NCBI GenBank assembly: GCA_002189035.1
Contig: CM007991.1
Coordinates: forward strand, 1,922,001-1,986,000
Direction of reading: 5' to 3'
Origin: Utricularia gibba
Lineage: Eukaryota > Streptophyta > Magnoliopsida > Lamiales > Lentibulariaceae
DNA length: 64,000 nt
Shown here: positions 27,215 through 38,994 of the stretch, in pieces
Layout: every line of letters starts with the position of its first letter
Numbering within the stretch: position 1 is the stretch's first letter
Translations under genes and position numbers: made by a program
Notes under the pieces: model-generated
What the model was told of the DNA's origin: nothing
What the model saw: the letters and a program-made list of their open reading frames with translations, nothing else
The model's database searches: none

Positions 27215-28064
27215 ATGGTCCGGAGGAGTTCATCTCGCAACATTTTTCTTCTGAATGCGGATGCGGTTTATGTTGGAACCTCGGTTTGATTTGTTCTTGA
27301 ATTCCAATTTCTGGGGTGGATCAGTACGAAGAGATAAGGAGAGCGATAAAGAAAAGTAAGGGCTGGTTGAATTATGAGAATTTTGTTTCAGTTATGTTTT
27401 TGTTTGATCTTTTCGTTTCCCTTGGCTTTAGAAAGCTAGAAAGATATTCTTTTTACATGTCGGTGGTGTCACTGCTCTCAACTCGTGGAGGTGTGCCATG
27501 AGTTATGCAGAGGGCATCCTCTCTGAGAGAAATGGATATTTATACATAGGAGATCGCTAATTCTGTGTCAATTTTGATTCAAAGTACTTTGTTGCTACTT
27601 TTGCTAAGTATTATATGATCCTTAGGGTGGTTTATGAGAGAAAAGAACGTCGTAGAAAATGGCTTCAGAATTCGACCCCAAAGGTGCCTTCGTAAAAGGA
27701 GGCTGCCGAAGTAGAATCTGAAGCTGATACGGATGAAGCGCCTAGTGTAAACAAAGGGATACCGTCACAGGAAATTATAGAATCTGGCTCTGAAGATGAT
27801 GAGGTTGAAACGAAACCAACAACAAAAAAGATAGGACTCCAAAACTTGGGGTGGGTTAGTCTCTCATTCTTTATGCGTGGCATACGAAAGCGTGTGGAAC
27901 AATGTCTTACATGACGCATTTTCATTTTCCTTGTTTACAGGATCCAAGCCTTGTATCTGAAAGACAAAGCAGTTCCCCAATGTGCACAGAATGCAATGGA
28001 GTTCTTAAAGAAACGTAAAATGATGGCACCAAGATCGCCTGCCATTCTGAAAAAGCTCAGTTAG
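27215..28064 (+). CDS. hypothetical multi-exon gene, not recognised
   Basis: Several exon-like segments are in order on the plus strand. They are MVRRSSSRNIFLLNADAVYV (27215-27283, then GTTTG); YEEIRRAIKKSKGWLNYENF (27325-27390, then GTTATG); VVYERKERRRKWLQNS (from about 27627); an acidic stretch KEAAEVESEADTDEAPS with SGSEDDEVE; and a basic tail LYLKDKAVPQCAQNAMEFLK then KRKMMAPRSPAILKKLS, ending in TAG at 28062. An acidic region flanked by basic Lys/Arg clusters suggests a nuclear protein, but this is inference. An in-frame TAA at about 27692 interrupts the third segment, and the phase at its acceptor is uncertain. It may be a broken gene, a mis-sequenced gene or a chance alignment of frames. 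Confidence 0.35.
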
Positions 28065-28069
28065 AAACC

Positions 28070-28465
28070 TGATTACAGCTTCAGGTACGTTTCACCTTTA
28101 GGTATACATCCTGAAAGTGTGCATAGCATAACTTAGGCAGGCCTGAATCCTGAGACTGATTTCGAAAATGGATGTCTGCTACTGATTCAGTCGGGGTGCG
28201 TACTCTAATTGTGAAGTGTTGTTAGCTAGAAGTTTTTAGAATGAATTTTCGGTTCCGACATTCTTAGTCCTCCCTTGAAGCGCAGTTTTGGTTAAAAGTA
28301 ACCTATGACTCTGCTTAATAATAGTTACTGCTCTGGTTGGCCATACATTTTATGCTCCATGTTTACAGTATTCAGCGTTGATATTTATGGCATGAGGTAA
28401 AGGCCTAATCTTTTATCTCCATCTCTTCCTCATTCCGGGTTTCTTGTTCCTCGTTCATCAATTTG
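28070..28465. other. JGB 5' flank, no gene seen
   Basis: Spacer between the hypothetical gene and the JINGUBANG-type gene, both on the plus strand. It should contain the core promoter and leader of the latter; no clear TATA element stands out. Confidence 0.4.
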
Positions 28466-28469
28466 TCAG

Positions 28470-29842
28470 ATGAATAGCTCAAGAAATTCAAACATTCATA
28501 GCTCTGGAGATCCGGCCCCCGTCCGGCGACAACCGCCAGATTTATCAGAAGAGTTCTCCTTTCGGGTATCCGGGGGAACCCGGACGGCCAGCAGCCGACC
28601 TCCCCGGTCATGTCGCCGTTCAACTCTACATCATCATTCCAATCGCCGCCAGCGTCGTGGGACATTCCGACGTCGCCATGGACATCCTCCGTCATTACAA
28701 ACAAGGATTCATTATCTTTCCGGACCGGGCTGATGGGTTCCCTCGTCCGGCAAGAAGGCCATATATATTCTCTCGCAGCCGCCGGTGATCTCCTATACAC
28801 CGGCACGGAGAGCAGAAACATCCGTGTATGGAAAAACCAGAAGGAGTTCTCAGCCTTCAAGTCGAGATCGGGCCTTGTGAAGGCGATCGTCATCTCCGGG
28901 GACCGGATTTTCTCCGGCCACCAAGACGGAAAAATCCGGGTTTGGAAGATGTCTACCAAAGACCCAAGATCTTATAAACAGGTCGGAACTATGCCCACAT
29001 TCAAGTCGTTGATCAAAGGATCATTCAATCCCAGCAACTACATTGAGTCAAGAAGGAACAATCATGCATTGTGGATCCAGCACACAGACGCCGTTTCAAG
29101 TCTGAGCCTCAGCGAAGACAAATCCCTGCTGTACTCGTGCTCGTGGGATCGAACGTTTCGGGTTTGGAGAATCTCCGATTCGAAATGCGTCGAATCCGTT
29201 TCCGCCCACGACGACGCGGTGAATTCGATTGTTTCCGGCTTCAACGGCCTGGTTTTCACGGGCTCCGCCGACGGAACGGTGAAGGTGTGGCGGCGGGAGT
29301 TCGTTGGGAAGAACACGAAACACGTGCTTTGGCAGACATTGTTGAAACAAGAATGCGCGATCACGGCGTTGGCGATCGATTCGTCTGATTCGTTTTTCTA
29401 CTCCGGATCCTCCGATGGGATGATTAATTTCTGGATGAAAGGAAAGTTCCTGTCGCACGGCGGCGTGTTGAGAAGCCATAAGTTGGCGGTGTTGTGTCTG
29501 GCGGCGGCGGGGAACTTGTTGTTCAGTGGATCGGCGGATACCAACATCTGCGTGTGGCGAAGGGAGGGTGGGATTCACTTTTGCTCGGCGGTCCTGATTG
29601 GGCACGGCGGGCCCGTGAAATGCTTGGCGGTGGAAGAGGAGAACGGCAGCATCGACGGCGGCGGAGGGCGATATGTAGTCCACAGTGGAAGCATCGATAA
29701 GTCGGTGAAGATATGGAGAGTGGTGGCCCCTTCACCCCGAGATCAACAACGTCAGTCGACGTCGCCACCGGTTCAGAACCCCGGCGCCTCGCCGGGACTC
29801 CCCGCCCTTCCAAGCTTTAGCTTCCCCACGCAAAAGCAATAA
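28470..29842 (+). CDS. JGB: WD40 protein, JINGUBANG type
   Basis: Intronless gene for a plant WD40 propeller protein. Arabidopsis JINGUBANG represses pollen germination in water through TCP4 and jasmonate. The start [15 protein letters not shown] is followed by a disordered Ser/Pro region ([14 protein letters not shown]) and the conserved entry [20 protein letters not shown] with NIRVWKN. Seven WD repeats follow, for example [77 protein letters not shown] and [16 protein letters not shown]. The tail is Pro-rich and ends SFPTQKQ. The N-terminal segment is in another frame from the propeller; one more G in the run at 28572-28576 joins them and gives 457 aa. A start at the internal ATG at 28610 would give 410 aa without needing the correction. 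Confidence 0.9.
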
Positions 29843-30060
29843 GAATGGCGAAAAACTCGATTTTTTATTATTCAAAATTGGATTATTGTATTTGAATAAT
29901 ATAAAAATTAAGGAAAAAAAAAAGGAAGAAGACGCAGACGCTGCCGAGAAACAAGAATGAAGGAAGATGTGTTGTTACTACAGAGCAAGTCCGTCCATTC
30001 CTGAGTTCCGTGTTGTTAGAGGGAGAAAAGAAGAGTACTGTTGCTAAACACACAAGTGTC

Positions 30061-32777
30061 TCATTCTCCGACAAGCTCCTCCGGCACCGGAAAAAGTTGG
30101 CCGTCTTTACAAAACGAAGGTTCCAGAAATTTCGCAACGAATGCCCACAGCTTGTAGACATCCTCGAAGTCGGTCAGGAAGCCCAGTGATGCTGTCACCG
30201 CTTCTATTCTGAGGAACCCCGCCTTACCCTTCTGCCATTCATTTTTGATCGCTTGCTGTTTACCTGAGGGATCGCCGCGACTCGAAGATCCGCGATGCTG
30301 CTTGCCGGTGTTCACGATTCGTATGTGGCTGAGTATTCCAACACCCAGTGAAATGCCATGCTCGTCACCCAGCTTTTGAACAGCTTCTGGCCTGATGAGG
30401 CCTCCATTCCTGTCTCGCACGTTGAATGCAACCGCTGCACCTCTTTCGTACTTGATCTTTGGGCCGTAGATTTCTACCAGCGGCACGCTTTCGTCGCTGT
30501 TGGAACCGGGGAGTCTGAGCTGCAGCATGGAGATGACGAGCCAGTTGATCAGAAACCTTAGGCGTGATGTGGTTTTGTTGAGACCAAGCATGCTGATGTG
30601 ATCCAGATGCCGACAGATTATCTCAGGCTCATTCCTGTCTGAATCTTGTGCATCGCCATAGTCTCCATAGGTTATATACTCGTCGTCATCGTCTTCACGG
30701 ATGGATGGCTCTCCCGGCTCCATAACACGACTGATGTGATCCTCTGTGCTGAGGGATACTCTTCCTATCCGGCTGCTTGGCTCTGTCTCTTCAGCTCCAA
30801 AGAATCTGCTGCTAGATAACAGGCCACTTCTTTTTCTCTCCCTCCTGTCGAATAACCTGAATTCACCTTCTGTTTCTCTTGTTATCGCGTTGTCTTTCCC
30901 AAAACTATAAGATTTATCGATGTCAAGCTGTTCTTCAATGCCATGAATATCATCCTGTTCACCTGTCCCACGCTTGTGTTCTTCCTCTGGGATTTCCTCA
31001 GAGTGATCAACTTCATGAGAAACAGATCTAACAGCTGCATCAAATGACAGTACTTGACCGCCCTCAACATGCTGCCCCGAATCAGTTCCCTGTCGAAGAG
31101 AGGGCTCTGGAATTCACCAACTTTTGAAGTTGGATTTTTGTTCTTCCTCCGAGAAAACCAAGCTGGTGGAGTGGAGGAAGACATGCTCCCTCTGTTGGAA
31201 TGGCTGGGAGTATCTACTCCCAGAGGGCTTTGGCCTACATCAATGTACAATGAGTTATCTGAGGATCCATCTTCACTGAAAACCGGGCTCCGAATCACCT
31301 CACCAACTGAAACACTCTCTGTGTCTCTGAACATGGTGCTTGCACCATCTCTGTCTGATGCATTGTCATGCTCCATCTCACTCTCCACCTCCAGGACATC
31401 CATCACTTGGGAAGAGGTGAACGCGCCGGAGAATGCCGGCATTTCGGAATGGTGGTGAGCTTCTGTATTATTAGCTTCACCATTTACGTCTCCACTGGCT
31501 TGTCCATCATCAGTGAATCCAAGAAAATGGTCTGAGTCGCTCAGGTACATCGGAAAAACAGGCAAAATCTTCACCATTCCCGATCCAGTTCTACCACATT
31601 GATTCTGAATGCTTGGCATAACAGACTTCTTGATCAGCAGGCACCCGAATCCTGATGGATCATAACCGAACACCTTGTAGAATGAGGTTATGATGAAATC
31701 TGGCCTAAACAAAGACAACCCAAGAGAATCCATGTCTTTGGGACCCAGTGCTCCAGCATCAAGCAACACATGCCAGTTGTTTTGCTGAGCCAGAGCCATC
31801 CACTGATACGAGTACTTTGCACCAGTGACTCTTGACTGAACTGGGAAGACGAAGAGACCAGAAGCTGAATCCTTTTTCCTCTTTTTCTTGCTTGAAATTT
31901 GCTTCCTCAAGTCAGCTGAACAAAGCTTAAGACTAGGCCATTTAAACCATGCACTATCAACCTTTGCGCCTTTTTCTCTAGCACTCTGTGCCATCCAACT
32001 CACAGACTGGCTCTCATGATCAAACATTGTCAATAATCTACGGTTCATCTGAAAGGGGTACGATTCAGCCAGCAATTTGAAGGCTGAGCCACGGCTCACG
32101 GTGAAAACCAGACCGTATTCATTCTCAGGGATGTTCAAATAATCCATTATTCTAGTTTTGATATCATGTTCTGCTGTCCCACTCTCAGCTCCACCATACA
32201 GGGCATGATTACTCAAATTAGCACTGATCTCAGACAAACTAAAAGTAGATGATTCTGAGTAATTAACCGTTTGCAGCAATGAAAACAGCCCAAAACCACA
32301 GTAATCAAGGCACACCTTTGAAGCATCTCCAGAGAGATGAGAGTACTCCCTTGATCGGAGCTGATCAATTGTCTTTGATGACTGATAATCCGGGTACATC
32401 GTTGTGAACTTGGTGAACGCCTGATCAAGCTGTGGAATAGAATGTTCTGACTCGTATGTCCGCTCTGCTGCAAGTGCTGTGGCAGTGAGGAAATCTTTCC
32501 GGGCATTAAGTCGAGCCAAGGACCGTGATCTGCACAAGTCCTCATCTTGAACAGCCAAAGACTCATGATCAATGTACTGCGATTTCTCCAGGGTGCCATT
32601 TTCAGATGCTTCTTCAAGGGCCTCCCTGAGCTTGTGCTCTTGCAATTTCTTCAAAACCAAAGGGTTAGCGTTGATTTCATCCATTGAAAGGTTATCCTCA
32701 TCTTTTCTTCTGCTTTTTTTATCCAATACCAAAGAAGCACAATGAGACAACGGATTCCACAATGAAAGATGCATCAC
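30061..32777 (-). CDS. PLP-dependent transferase superfamily / MoCo sulfurase-like protein
   Basis: A large, single-exon plant protein with an aminotransferase class V (NifS-like) fold. The family is annotated as molybdenum cofactor sulfurase-like but its substrate is not known. Start [20 protein letters not shown] (the second Met is equally possible), then [56 protein letters not shown] and [19 protein letters not shown]. The cofactor region includes [20 protein letters not shown] and [20 protein letters not shown], where the Lys of FYKVFG is the expected Schiff-base lysine. The C-terminal part has [34 protein letters not shown] and [20 protein letters not shown]. The two parts are in different frames, joined by one more G near 31061-31063, giving 905 aa, as in Arabidopsis homologues. 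It faces JGB tail to tail. Confidence 0.9.
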
Positions 32778-32799
32778 TCTGAGCAGAAATCCTTGAGGT

Positions 32800-34060
32800 G
32801 TTCTTGATTTAAACCTCTAAGCAATTCAATTCATCCAAGAAAAAGGGGAGTCAAAGGTAAGGGAATCAATTCCAGAAAAAAAGGGGAGCTTCTCCTGAAA
32901 AAAAGTTGCATTCAACGACAAACCATTAGGAGAACATTTCAAAAACACAAGTTGTGAAAGAAGTGTAACAGGAAGAAATCGAATAACTAAAGACCACCGA
33001 GTGGATCCAGGAGCAATGTCTGTATATGCAGACAGTAACAAAATCAAATGTACACAGGATGCCCGGAGAATGTAGAAAAAAGAAGACTTCTGTAACTGAA
33101 ATCATTTCTGCAAATGCTTAATCACAAAAACTGGAAGTGGCCATCGAAAAAAGCGACGTAAAGAGAAAACCCATATGCTTAAGAAACCGCAAAGCCAAAG
33201 GCGTTCACAGAAAATGCTCATGGAGCAACTAATTTTATCAAGATTACCTTTTGGAAGGAGGAATAAAGAGAACTCCACTCCGAAACACAAAACCGCATTA
33301 CCAGCTTGAAAATCAAAAAGGGAAGAACCAACCAACTTCTACGCCTTCATCTTCCTCCCCTAAATTATTACCTGAACTGCTGCAGCGTCGAAAAACTAGT
33401 TCGTATTTCAATAGTTTGTTTATGCGCCAGGAGTAATTCGAGCTTCGCTCTCTCTCTCTCTCTCTCTCCCCCTCTCCCTCTCCCCCTTTTTCACTGTTTT
33501 TCCCCCTCTGCAGTCCTGCAAATAGCATTTAAGAGAGACCCTCCTCACCCAATGGCATTTACTCCACTTGTGAATCCAAAAACATCCCACCATTAAATGC
33601 GACAACCCCACCTCGCTGCTCTCCCTCACACTCACACTGCCCATATTTGCATATACATTCACGTAGGTGCAGCCATTGATCCCGATACCCATCGCCCTCG
33701 TGATTACAATTTGTGATGGACTCGTTAACTAACATAAGGCCATTTATGGATGGCGCACAAACATGCTCCAAAGAAGGAGATGATACCCACTACCTAACCT
33801 AACATGACTCATGAGGTGGGTAGTTCAGTTGCATTTGAATTCAAACCCATGGTTTAAACTTTCAACCTTTTCCACTAAATGGTAATTCGTCTCAGTATTT
33901 CAACGAACAAAATAACTTTACACAGAAAATCACTGAGAGGTTGAACTGGCGTAAAGCTTTTCCAAACTCCAACCACCATAGATGCCTAGCACCTCTTCTA
34001 CACCTGTGTATACAGTCAACTACTTCTAAACATCACTAGGTCGTGCTCCACAGATAAGAA
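32800..34060. other. PLP gene leader and promoter, NF-YC11 3' flank
   Basis: No coding frame with homology. 32780-33600 should hold the 5' UTR (possibly with an intron) and promoter of the transferase gene. It includes a (CT)n run at 33448-33469, a frequent leader motif in plants. 33600-34060 leads into the 3' UTR of the NF-YC11 gene. Confidence 0.5.
33448..33482. repeat. (CT)n pyrimidine tract
   Basis: About eleven CT units followed by CCCCTCTCCCTC on the plus strand (GA-rich on the strand of the adjacent gene). It lies roughly 670 bases upstream of the transferase start codon and may belong to its leader or core promoter. Confidence 0.8.
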
Positions 34061-34093
34061 GTTAACTAACTGGTCAGCATTTCGAATCCTTGC

Positions 34094-35780
34094 CTACACC
34101 TCTTCGTCGTAGTCTTCCTCTTCTTCCTCTGGTCGAGAACCAGCTTGCATGATGTGAAGGGTGTCGATGGGCATCCTATCAATCTCAGAGAGAGCAGGAA
34201 AATCCTCAGAAGATGCTGCTGCAGCTGCAGCAGAAGTACAAGCCATTTTGCCTGACCCGTCATCTACTTGGGCATTCAGATCAAAATTCCGTGACCCGGG
34301 TGCTTTTGTATACTCGGTGGAATCATCAATTTTGGACTCATTATCTGGATTAGCAGTGAACTTGGTGCTTGGATGAGTAGCAGTAGAGACAGCTTCAGCC
34401 TCGGTATGAGGGGGTTCTCTTTCAGTTGCCCGGCTTGCCCTTCCACGGCCCCTTCCTCGGCCTCTTCCTCTTCCTCGGACGGCGCCAGTTGTATGGCATG
34501 TTTCTTGCTGCAATAAATTATCACGATGTAAATGAAGAATACCAAGGAAGTCCGAACAATCCATCAAAGCCGGACTGCATCACCTAGGGTACAAGTCATA
34601 AATGGATTTGAGTTAAAATACGAACATCAGAAAAATAAATCATACTGTGATTCCCCTCTTGAGTTCTTCATCACTCCCATTTGTTTCGTTGGAAACAACC
34701 CTCCTGGAAATGAAGTTAAATTTATGATTTAGCAGTTGAGGATGAATCAGAAGCTAACACCAATGGCTAATGAGTTAGCAGAATGAAGGCGCGCAGGAGA
34801 AAAAAGTTTATGAACCTTCTTTTTGATGGGTCGGCTGCACCATCCGAATTGGTAAAGTCAGGAACCTTGCTAACAACTTCCTTCAAAAAGTCAAACACAT
34901 TATAACTTTGGACACATTGCTTTCTGCATGGTGAGGAAAAAAACATGAGGGTTAGATATTTGAAGGAAGCTGATACTCAGTATCAAGGTGCAAAACGCGA
35001 GATAAAACGACATCAAATGCTACAATTTTTAGTTTTTCGGTGAAGAAAGAACAGATTACGGTGGAATAGCACTTACAGATGTAGTGAATTAACAGTTTTG
35101 GCCCCTCTCTGTAAAGTTATGTCATATGTACGGTCACAAAGATCTTGTAGAAACAACTCCAGAGCTTTGGCTGCATGAAAACAAAGACAAGCAATCAGAT
35201 TAAGATTCAACCACACCACGAAAACTAGCAAAGCCGTTCAATAGCATGAGCTTACAGACTAAAACAGGCACTGCCATCGCAATCTTCCCAACATCTTCAT
35301 CAGCCTGCATTATCTTCTTGATCCGAGCCTAGAAATCAGAAGGGTTTATTATTATGCTCCACAAAGCTAAAAATTATTTAAGTTCAAAACTTTAGAGATC
35401 TTTCAGGAGCCCGAAAGACTATAATTTTCGAAAATGACCAGAAAAATGCCAGCTTGATGTAGTTTCTAAACAATTTCATTGGGACTGCTCATCTCTTCTT
35501 TCCTATCCTTCCACAAATAGAAATGTGTTTCTTCCATCATATACCGAATCTGATCTCATCATTTTCAGCATATCAAGACCATTGTGAATAAAAAAACCAA
35601 ATCTCAACATCAACAATTAATACTACAAAAATCAAAACTCATATTCTTCCTTTCAAACAAGCAAGGATCCCATCATGAACCAAAAGTTTATGGACATGCG
35701 CTCTGAAACAGAAGAGCATAGGAGATGAACAAAAGAGATCAACTTACAGCAGGGAAACGTGTATCCAGCTTCTTCCTCAT
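34094..35780 (-). CDS. NF-YC11: NC2-alpha / DRAP1 histone-fold corepressor (NF-YC11)
   Basis: The alpha subunit of Negative Cofactor 2. With Dr1/NC2-beta it binds TBP on promoter DNA and blocks preinitiation complex assembly. Six exons: 35748..35780, 35256..35328, 35077..35170, 34816..34923, 34646..34703 and 34094..34507, summing to 780 nt, 259 aa, with no break. The histone fold occupies roughly residues 8-95: MRKKLDTRFPAARIKKIMQA, DEDVGKIAMAVPVLVSKALE, LFLQDLCDRTYDITLQRGAK, TVNSLHLKQCVQSYNVFDFL. A conserved extension VVSKVPDFTNSDGAADPSKR follows, then an Arg-Gly tract and an acidic C-terminal end EEEEEDYDEEV. The short first exon ending FPA is a conserved feature. It is divergent from the SAC3C-like gene, 490 bases away. 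Confidence 0.93.
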
Positions 35781-36270
35781 CAGAAAAAGATTCACGCAGC
35801 CATAGAAGAGTCTAGACAACCAAAACGTCAAGCCCAATACATAAAGAATTTCCAAATCGGGTATGATCCGGAAACACCACAAATATACAGCAGTAAGCTG
35901 AAATTGAGGGCACGGATAGGAAAAAGCACAGCAGATCTAAGCGCATAAACAACTGAATTTCTATCGCCCAGATCCAAAGACCAGATGATGGGTCGCCTAT
36001 TTCTATATACTAGCCCGCATCAAGGGCGATTCCAACAGAGACCTTTTTTTTGTCCCGTTCCCGATTTTGGAGCGAGGGCTGTTCTGTCACGCACAAAGAG
36101 GGGGTACAAGTAGTGAAGCACGTTGTACAAGCTACCGTGGTACCGGATCCTTGTTTTTCCCGCTACTAAAAAGAACAGTATCTGTTACCCTTGACCAGCC
36201 ACAGAATTGGGATTTGATTGGAGAGTGGAATGCCCTCTTGCTGTTGGTGGCAACATTGCGACGCTTCACG
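35781..36270. promoter_or_regulatory. shared divergent promoter, NF-YC11 / SAC3C
   Basis: Only 490 bases separate the start codons of two genes transcribed away from each other. No TATA box is obvious on either strand, as is common for housekeeping divergent pairs. That one region drives both genes is inference from spacing. A further in-frame ATG for SAC3C exists at 36067. Confidence 0.5.
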
Positions 36271-38492
36271 ATGGCGGACAGAACTCGTCGGCGAGAAAGA
36301 CCCATGAAAAGAGCAGTCTTTACAGCGTCTGGTTCGGATTCCACGAGAACCCACAATTCCAGTGCTCCAGGGAAACGGTTCAATCCAAATGCCACTTGCT
36401 CTAATTGGGACGCTGATGAGGGCAATGAAGAGTTTACCCCTATTGTTGGAACTTGTCTTCTGATGTGCCCAGGTGACTTCTATTCCTCGTTCATGGATTG
36501 GCTGTTTTGTTCACGTAATGTTGACTTGACGTGTTTCTTTTTGCAGCGAAGGAGAGGGCGAGGCGTGAGAGGCTCCGAGATTTAGCGGTGTTTGAAAGAC
36601 TCAATAGGAATCCGGCACAATCTTCTCCTAGTCTTGCAGTCAAAAAGGTTCTAAAACTATTTTCTTTGCCGCTTGATGATAGGCTATGTCGGGTCGCCAG
36701 GTTTGAAGTTCTCGTAACTGCAGTCAGTAATCAATTCCGGAAAAAATGGATGATCTCCTTCGAGTTTTTTCATATTCGACCTTATGTAGTTTTGGATATT
36801 GATATATAATTCTAGTGTTTTTAATAGTTTCTGGCAGTTATTTTTATAATCGCATAGTCAATGTTGCCTGGCAGTGCAGTGACTGTTGATCCTTTTTATA
36901 TGTGCCAGTTCTGCAGAACTGTAATCAGAAAGGATCTGGATGCTTCAGATGTGCGGCCCATCCCAGTTTTGGAGGCCACGCTAAATTATATTCTGAGCAT
37001 TTTACATTCTAGTGACCACTCCTTTGAGATAATTCACGATTTCATCTTTGATAGAACGAGGTCTATTAGACAAGACCTTAGCATGCAGAATGCTGCCAGT
37101 GATCAAGTGATAGCAATGTACCAGAGAATGGTACGATGTCCTTTTTCTTATGCTGCTCATCTCAAGTTATTTATCATGGGTATACTTACGCTGGAGGATG
37201 TTGAAGAAGCATTATGTGACATCATATCGTTTATCCGTAGAATGTGACATAGCTGCTCCATCTCATCATTGTGCTGTAACAGTATAAGCATTGGCCTGTT
37301 GTGATGGCATCTAGCAAAGCATAAGGATGCAGGAATAATATTTTGATGTTTGAGTTTCATATATGCAGGTGAAATTTCATATCATATCCTCTCATCTTCT
37401 TCACAAATGTTCTGGAGCCTCATATGCTCTTTCAATGATTCGTCTAAATCAGGAGCAGCTTATTAAATCCCTGATCTCGTTATTCAATTTGTATGATATA
37501 GCCCGAGCATCAAGTTCTGTTAGCAAGGACGAGCCTGAATTTTTTTCATTTTTTCTTCTGCTTCATCTTGGTTCTGACCCACATGTAATTTCCTGTTCTT
37601 CCAAAAAGTTTGAAATTATTGCATGTGAGACTTTTTCTAAAAAGTTCGATTTTTTGAATTGGCTGTTGAAATACACAGGAGCCCTTATCTTCATGGCTTC
37701 TCCATATTCCTTATCAGATTTTGAGGTCGAGAGAAATGCAGTTTGCTAGGAAACTGCTAAGGTACATCAATCAGGTTCTCAGAGAATATCTGCTTCTTCT
37801 GATCTCTGATTTCTTTGATGTTCTGTTGAATTTTCGATAGAGACTACCGCATTGGGAATTACAAACGTTTCATCCAGACAGTTGAAGAGGAGGCATCATT
37901 TCTCCAGTATTGCATCATTGAGCCATATATCGATGAGGTCTACCAGTCATTTTTGTTAGCTTGAAGATTCTGTTGCATCATAGATCAAGCTTGAGTAGCT
38001 CGACTGCTTCTTTCCTGTATCCTCGGAACTGACTACTTGGTCCAAATAATTTACATGAAGGTGCGAGTATTGGCATTATCATGTATATGCTATGGAGGAT
38101 ACAAGCTTCAACCGTATCCACTGCTTCACCTATCCAAGCTTTTAATGATGAAGGTAGAGATTCTTTGTTCATCAGCATCCTGCACATTTTGGCTAATCAC
38201 ATGTGTCAGCTCAAACTTTTCATTGGTTGTTTATTCAGGAACATGACGTTGAATCCCTTTGCAATGACTGCGATGTCAACCTGATTTCAGATGACAATGG
38301 AAAGGGGTTGGTATCCAGCCACAAATTGGTTAAAAAACGTCCGGAATTACTTCAAAAGTACTATCCAATGCATTCGGAACGCATCAAAAGGTTGATCTTA
38401 AACACAATGCATTCATGCCAAACCTTTACAACCAGTTAACCAATCCTAGTTTCTGCTTCAGGTTATGTTCTCTGAAATGGAAGCTATTATAG
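36271..38492 (+). CDS. SAC3C: SAC3/GANP family protein, SAC3C-like
   Basis: SAC3/GANP/THP3 proteins act in mRNA export (TREX-2) or related mRNP handling. Nine exons: 36271..36472, 36547..36647, 36909..37130, 37369..37584, 37679..37761, 37841..37937, 38061..38153, 38239..38390 and 38462..38492, total 1197 nt, 398 aa, no break. The SAC3 signature starts VGTCLLMCP then [60 protein letters not shown] and [20 protein letters not shown]. Later blocks are [40 protein letters not shown] and [20 protein letters not shown]. The N terminus is short and basic. I chose the ATG at 36271 ([14 protein letters not shown]); an in-frame ATG at 36067 would add 68 residues with no homology. Confidence 0.9.
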
Positions 38493-38994
38493 ATGGTTGA
38501 TGTGACTTGGTGTATAGGTGAATCGTTGTGCAATGATGTAGGGTGGTGTGCATAGAGTGTGACCTTAGTTCGTTGAGTGCTGCTTCACAGCTTTCATTGA
38601 ATCTGTAATTGGAAGTTTGTGCAAACATACATAACATGTTCATTGTAGATGGGGTTCTGCTGATGTATCTAGAACCAGGTTTTTGCGATTCATTGACACT
38701 ATTGGGGTGTGTTAGAGTAGGTATTTTGGAACACCAAATCTGAAACCGTAGCCAACTAAATGTTGCATTTGGCAAGTAGGAGCCACAAAGGGCTGCATCA
38801 TATCTGAGTATATAAGAGAAGGATTCATTCCTCAGTCCTAGAGTTGGTAAAAACAATGTCAAAAAGATTACAGGTACAAATAGCTTTAGTGGTAATCCAG
38901 GACTATGGAAAGTGAACTTCATACTTTGGTCATTGCATAGAAAGTGCACTTCCAAAAGATAACTGGATAAACGAACGGGTTATGCAGCACCTAT

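Noticed and set aside
29062-29813. Long minus-strand frames (up to 195 codons) antisense to JGB
   Set aside because: High GC of an intronless gene creates antisense frames; they carry no known motif.
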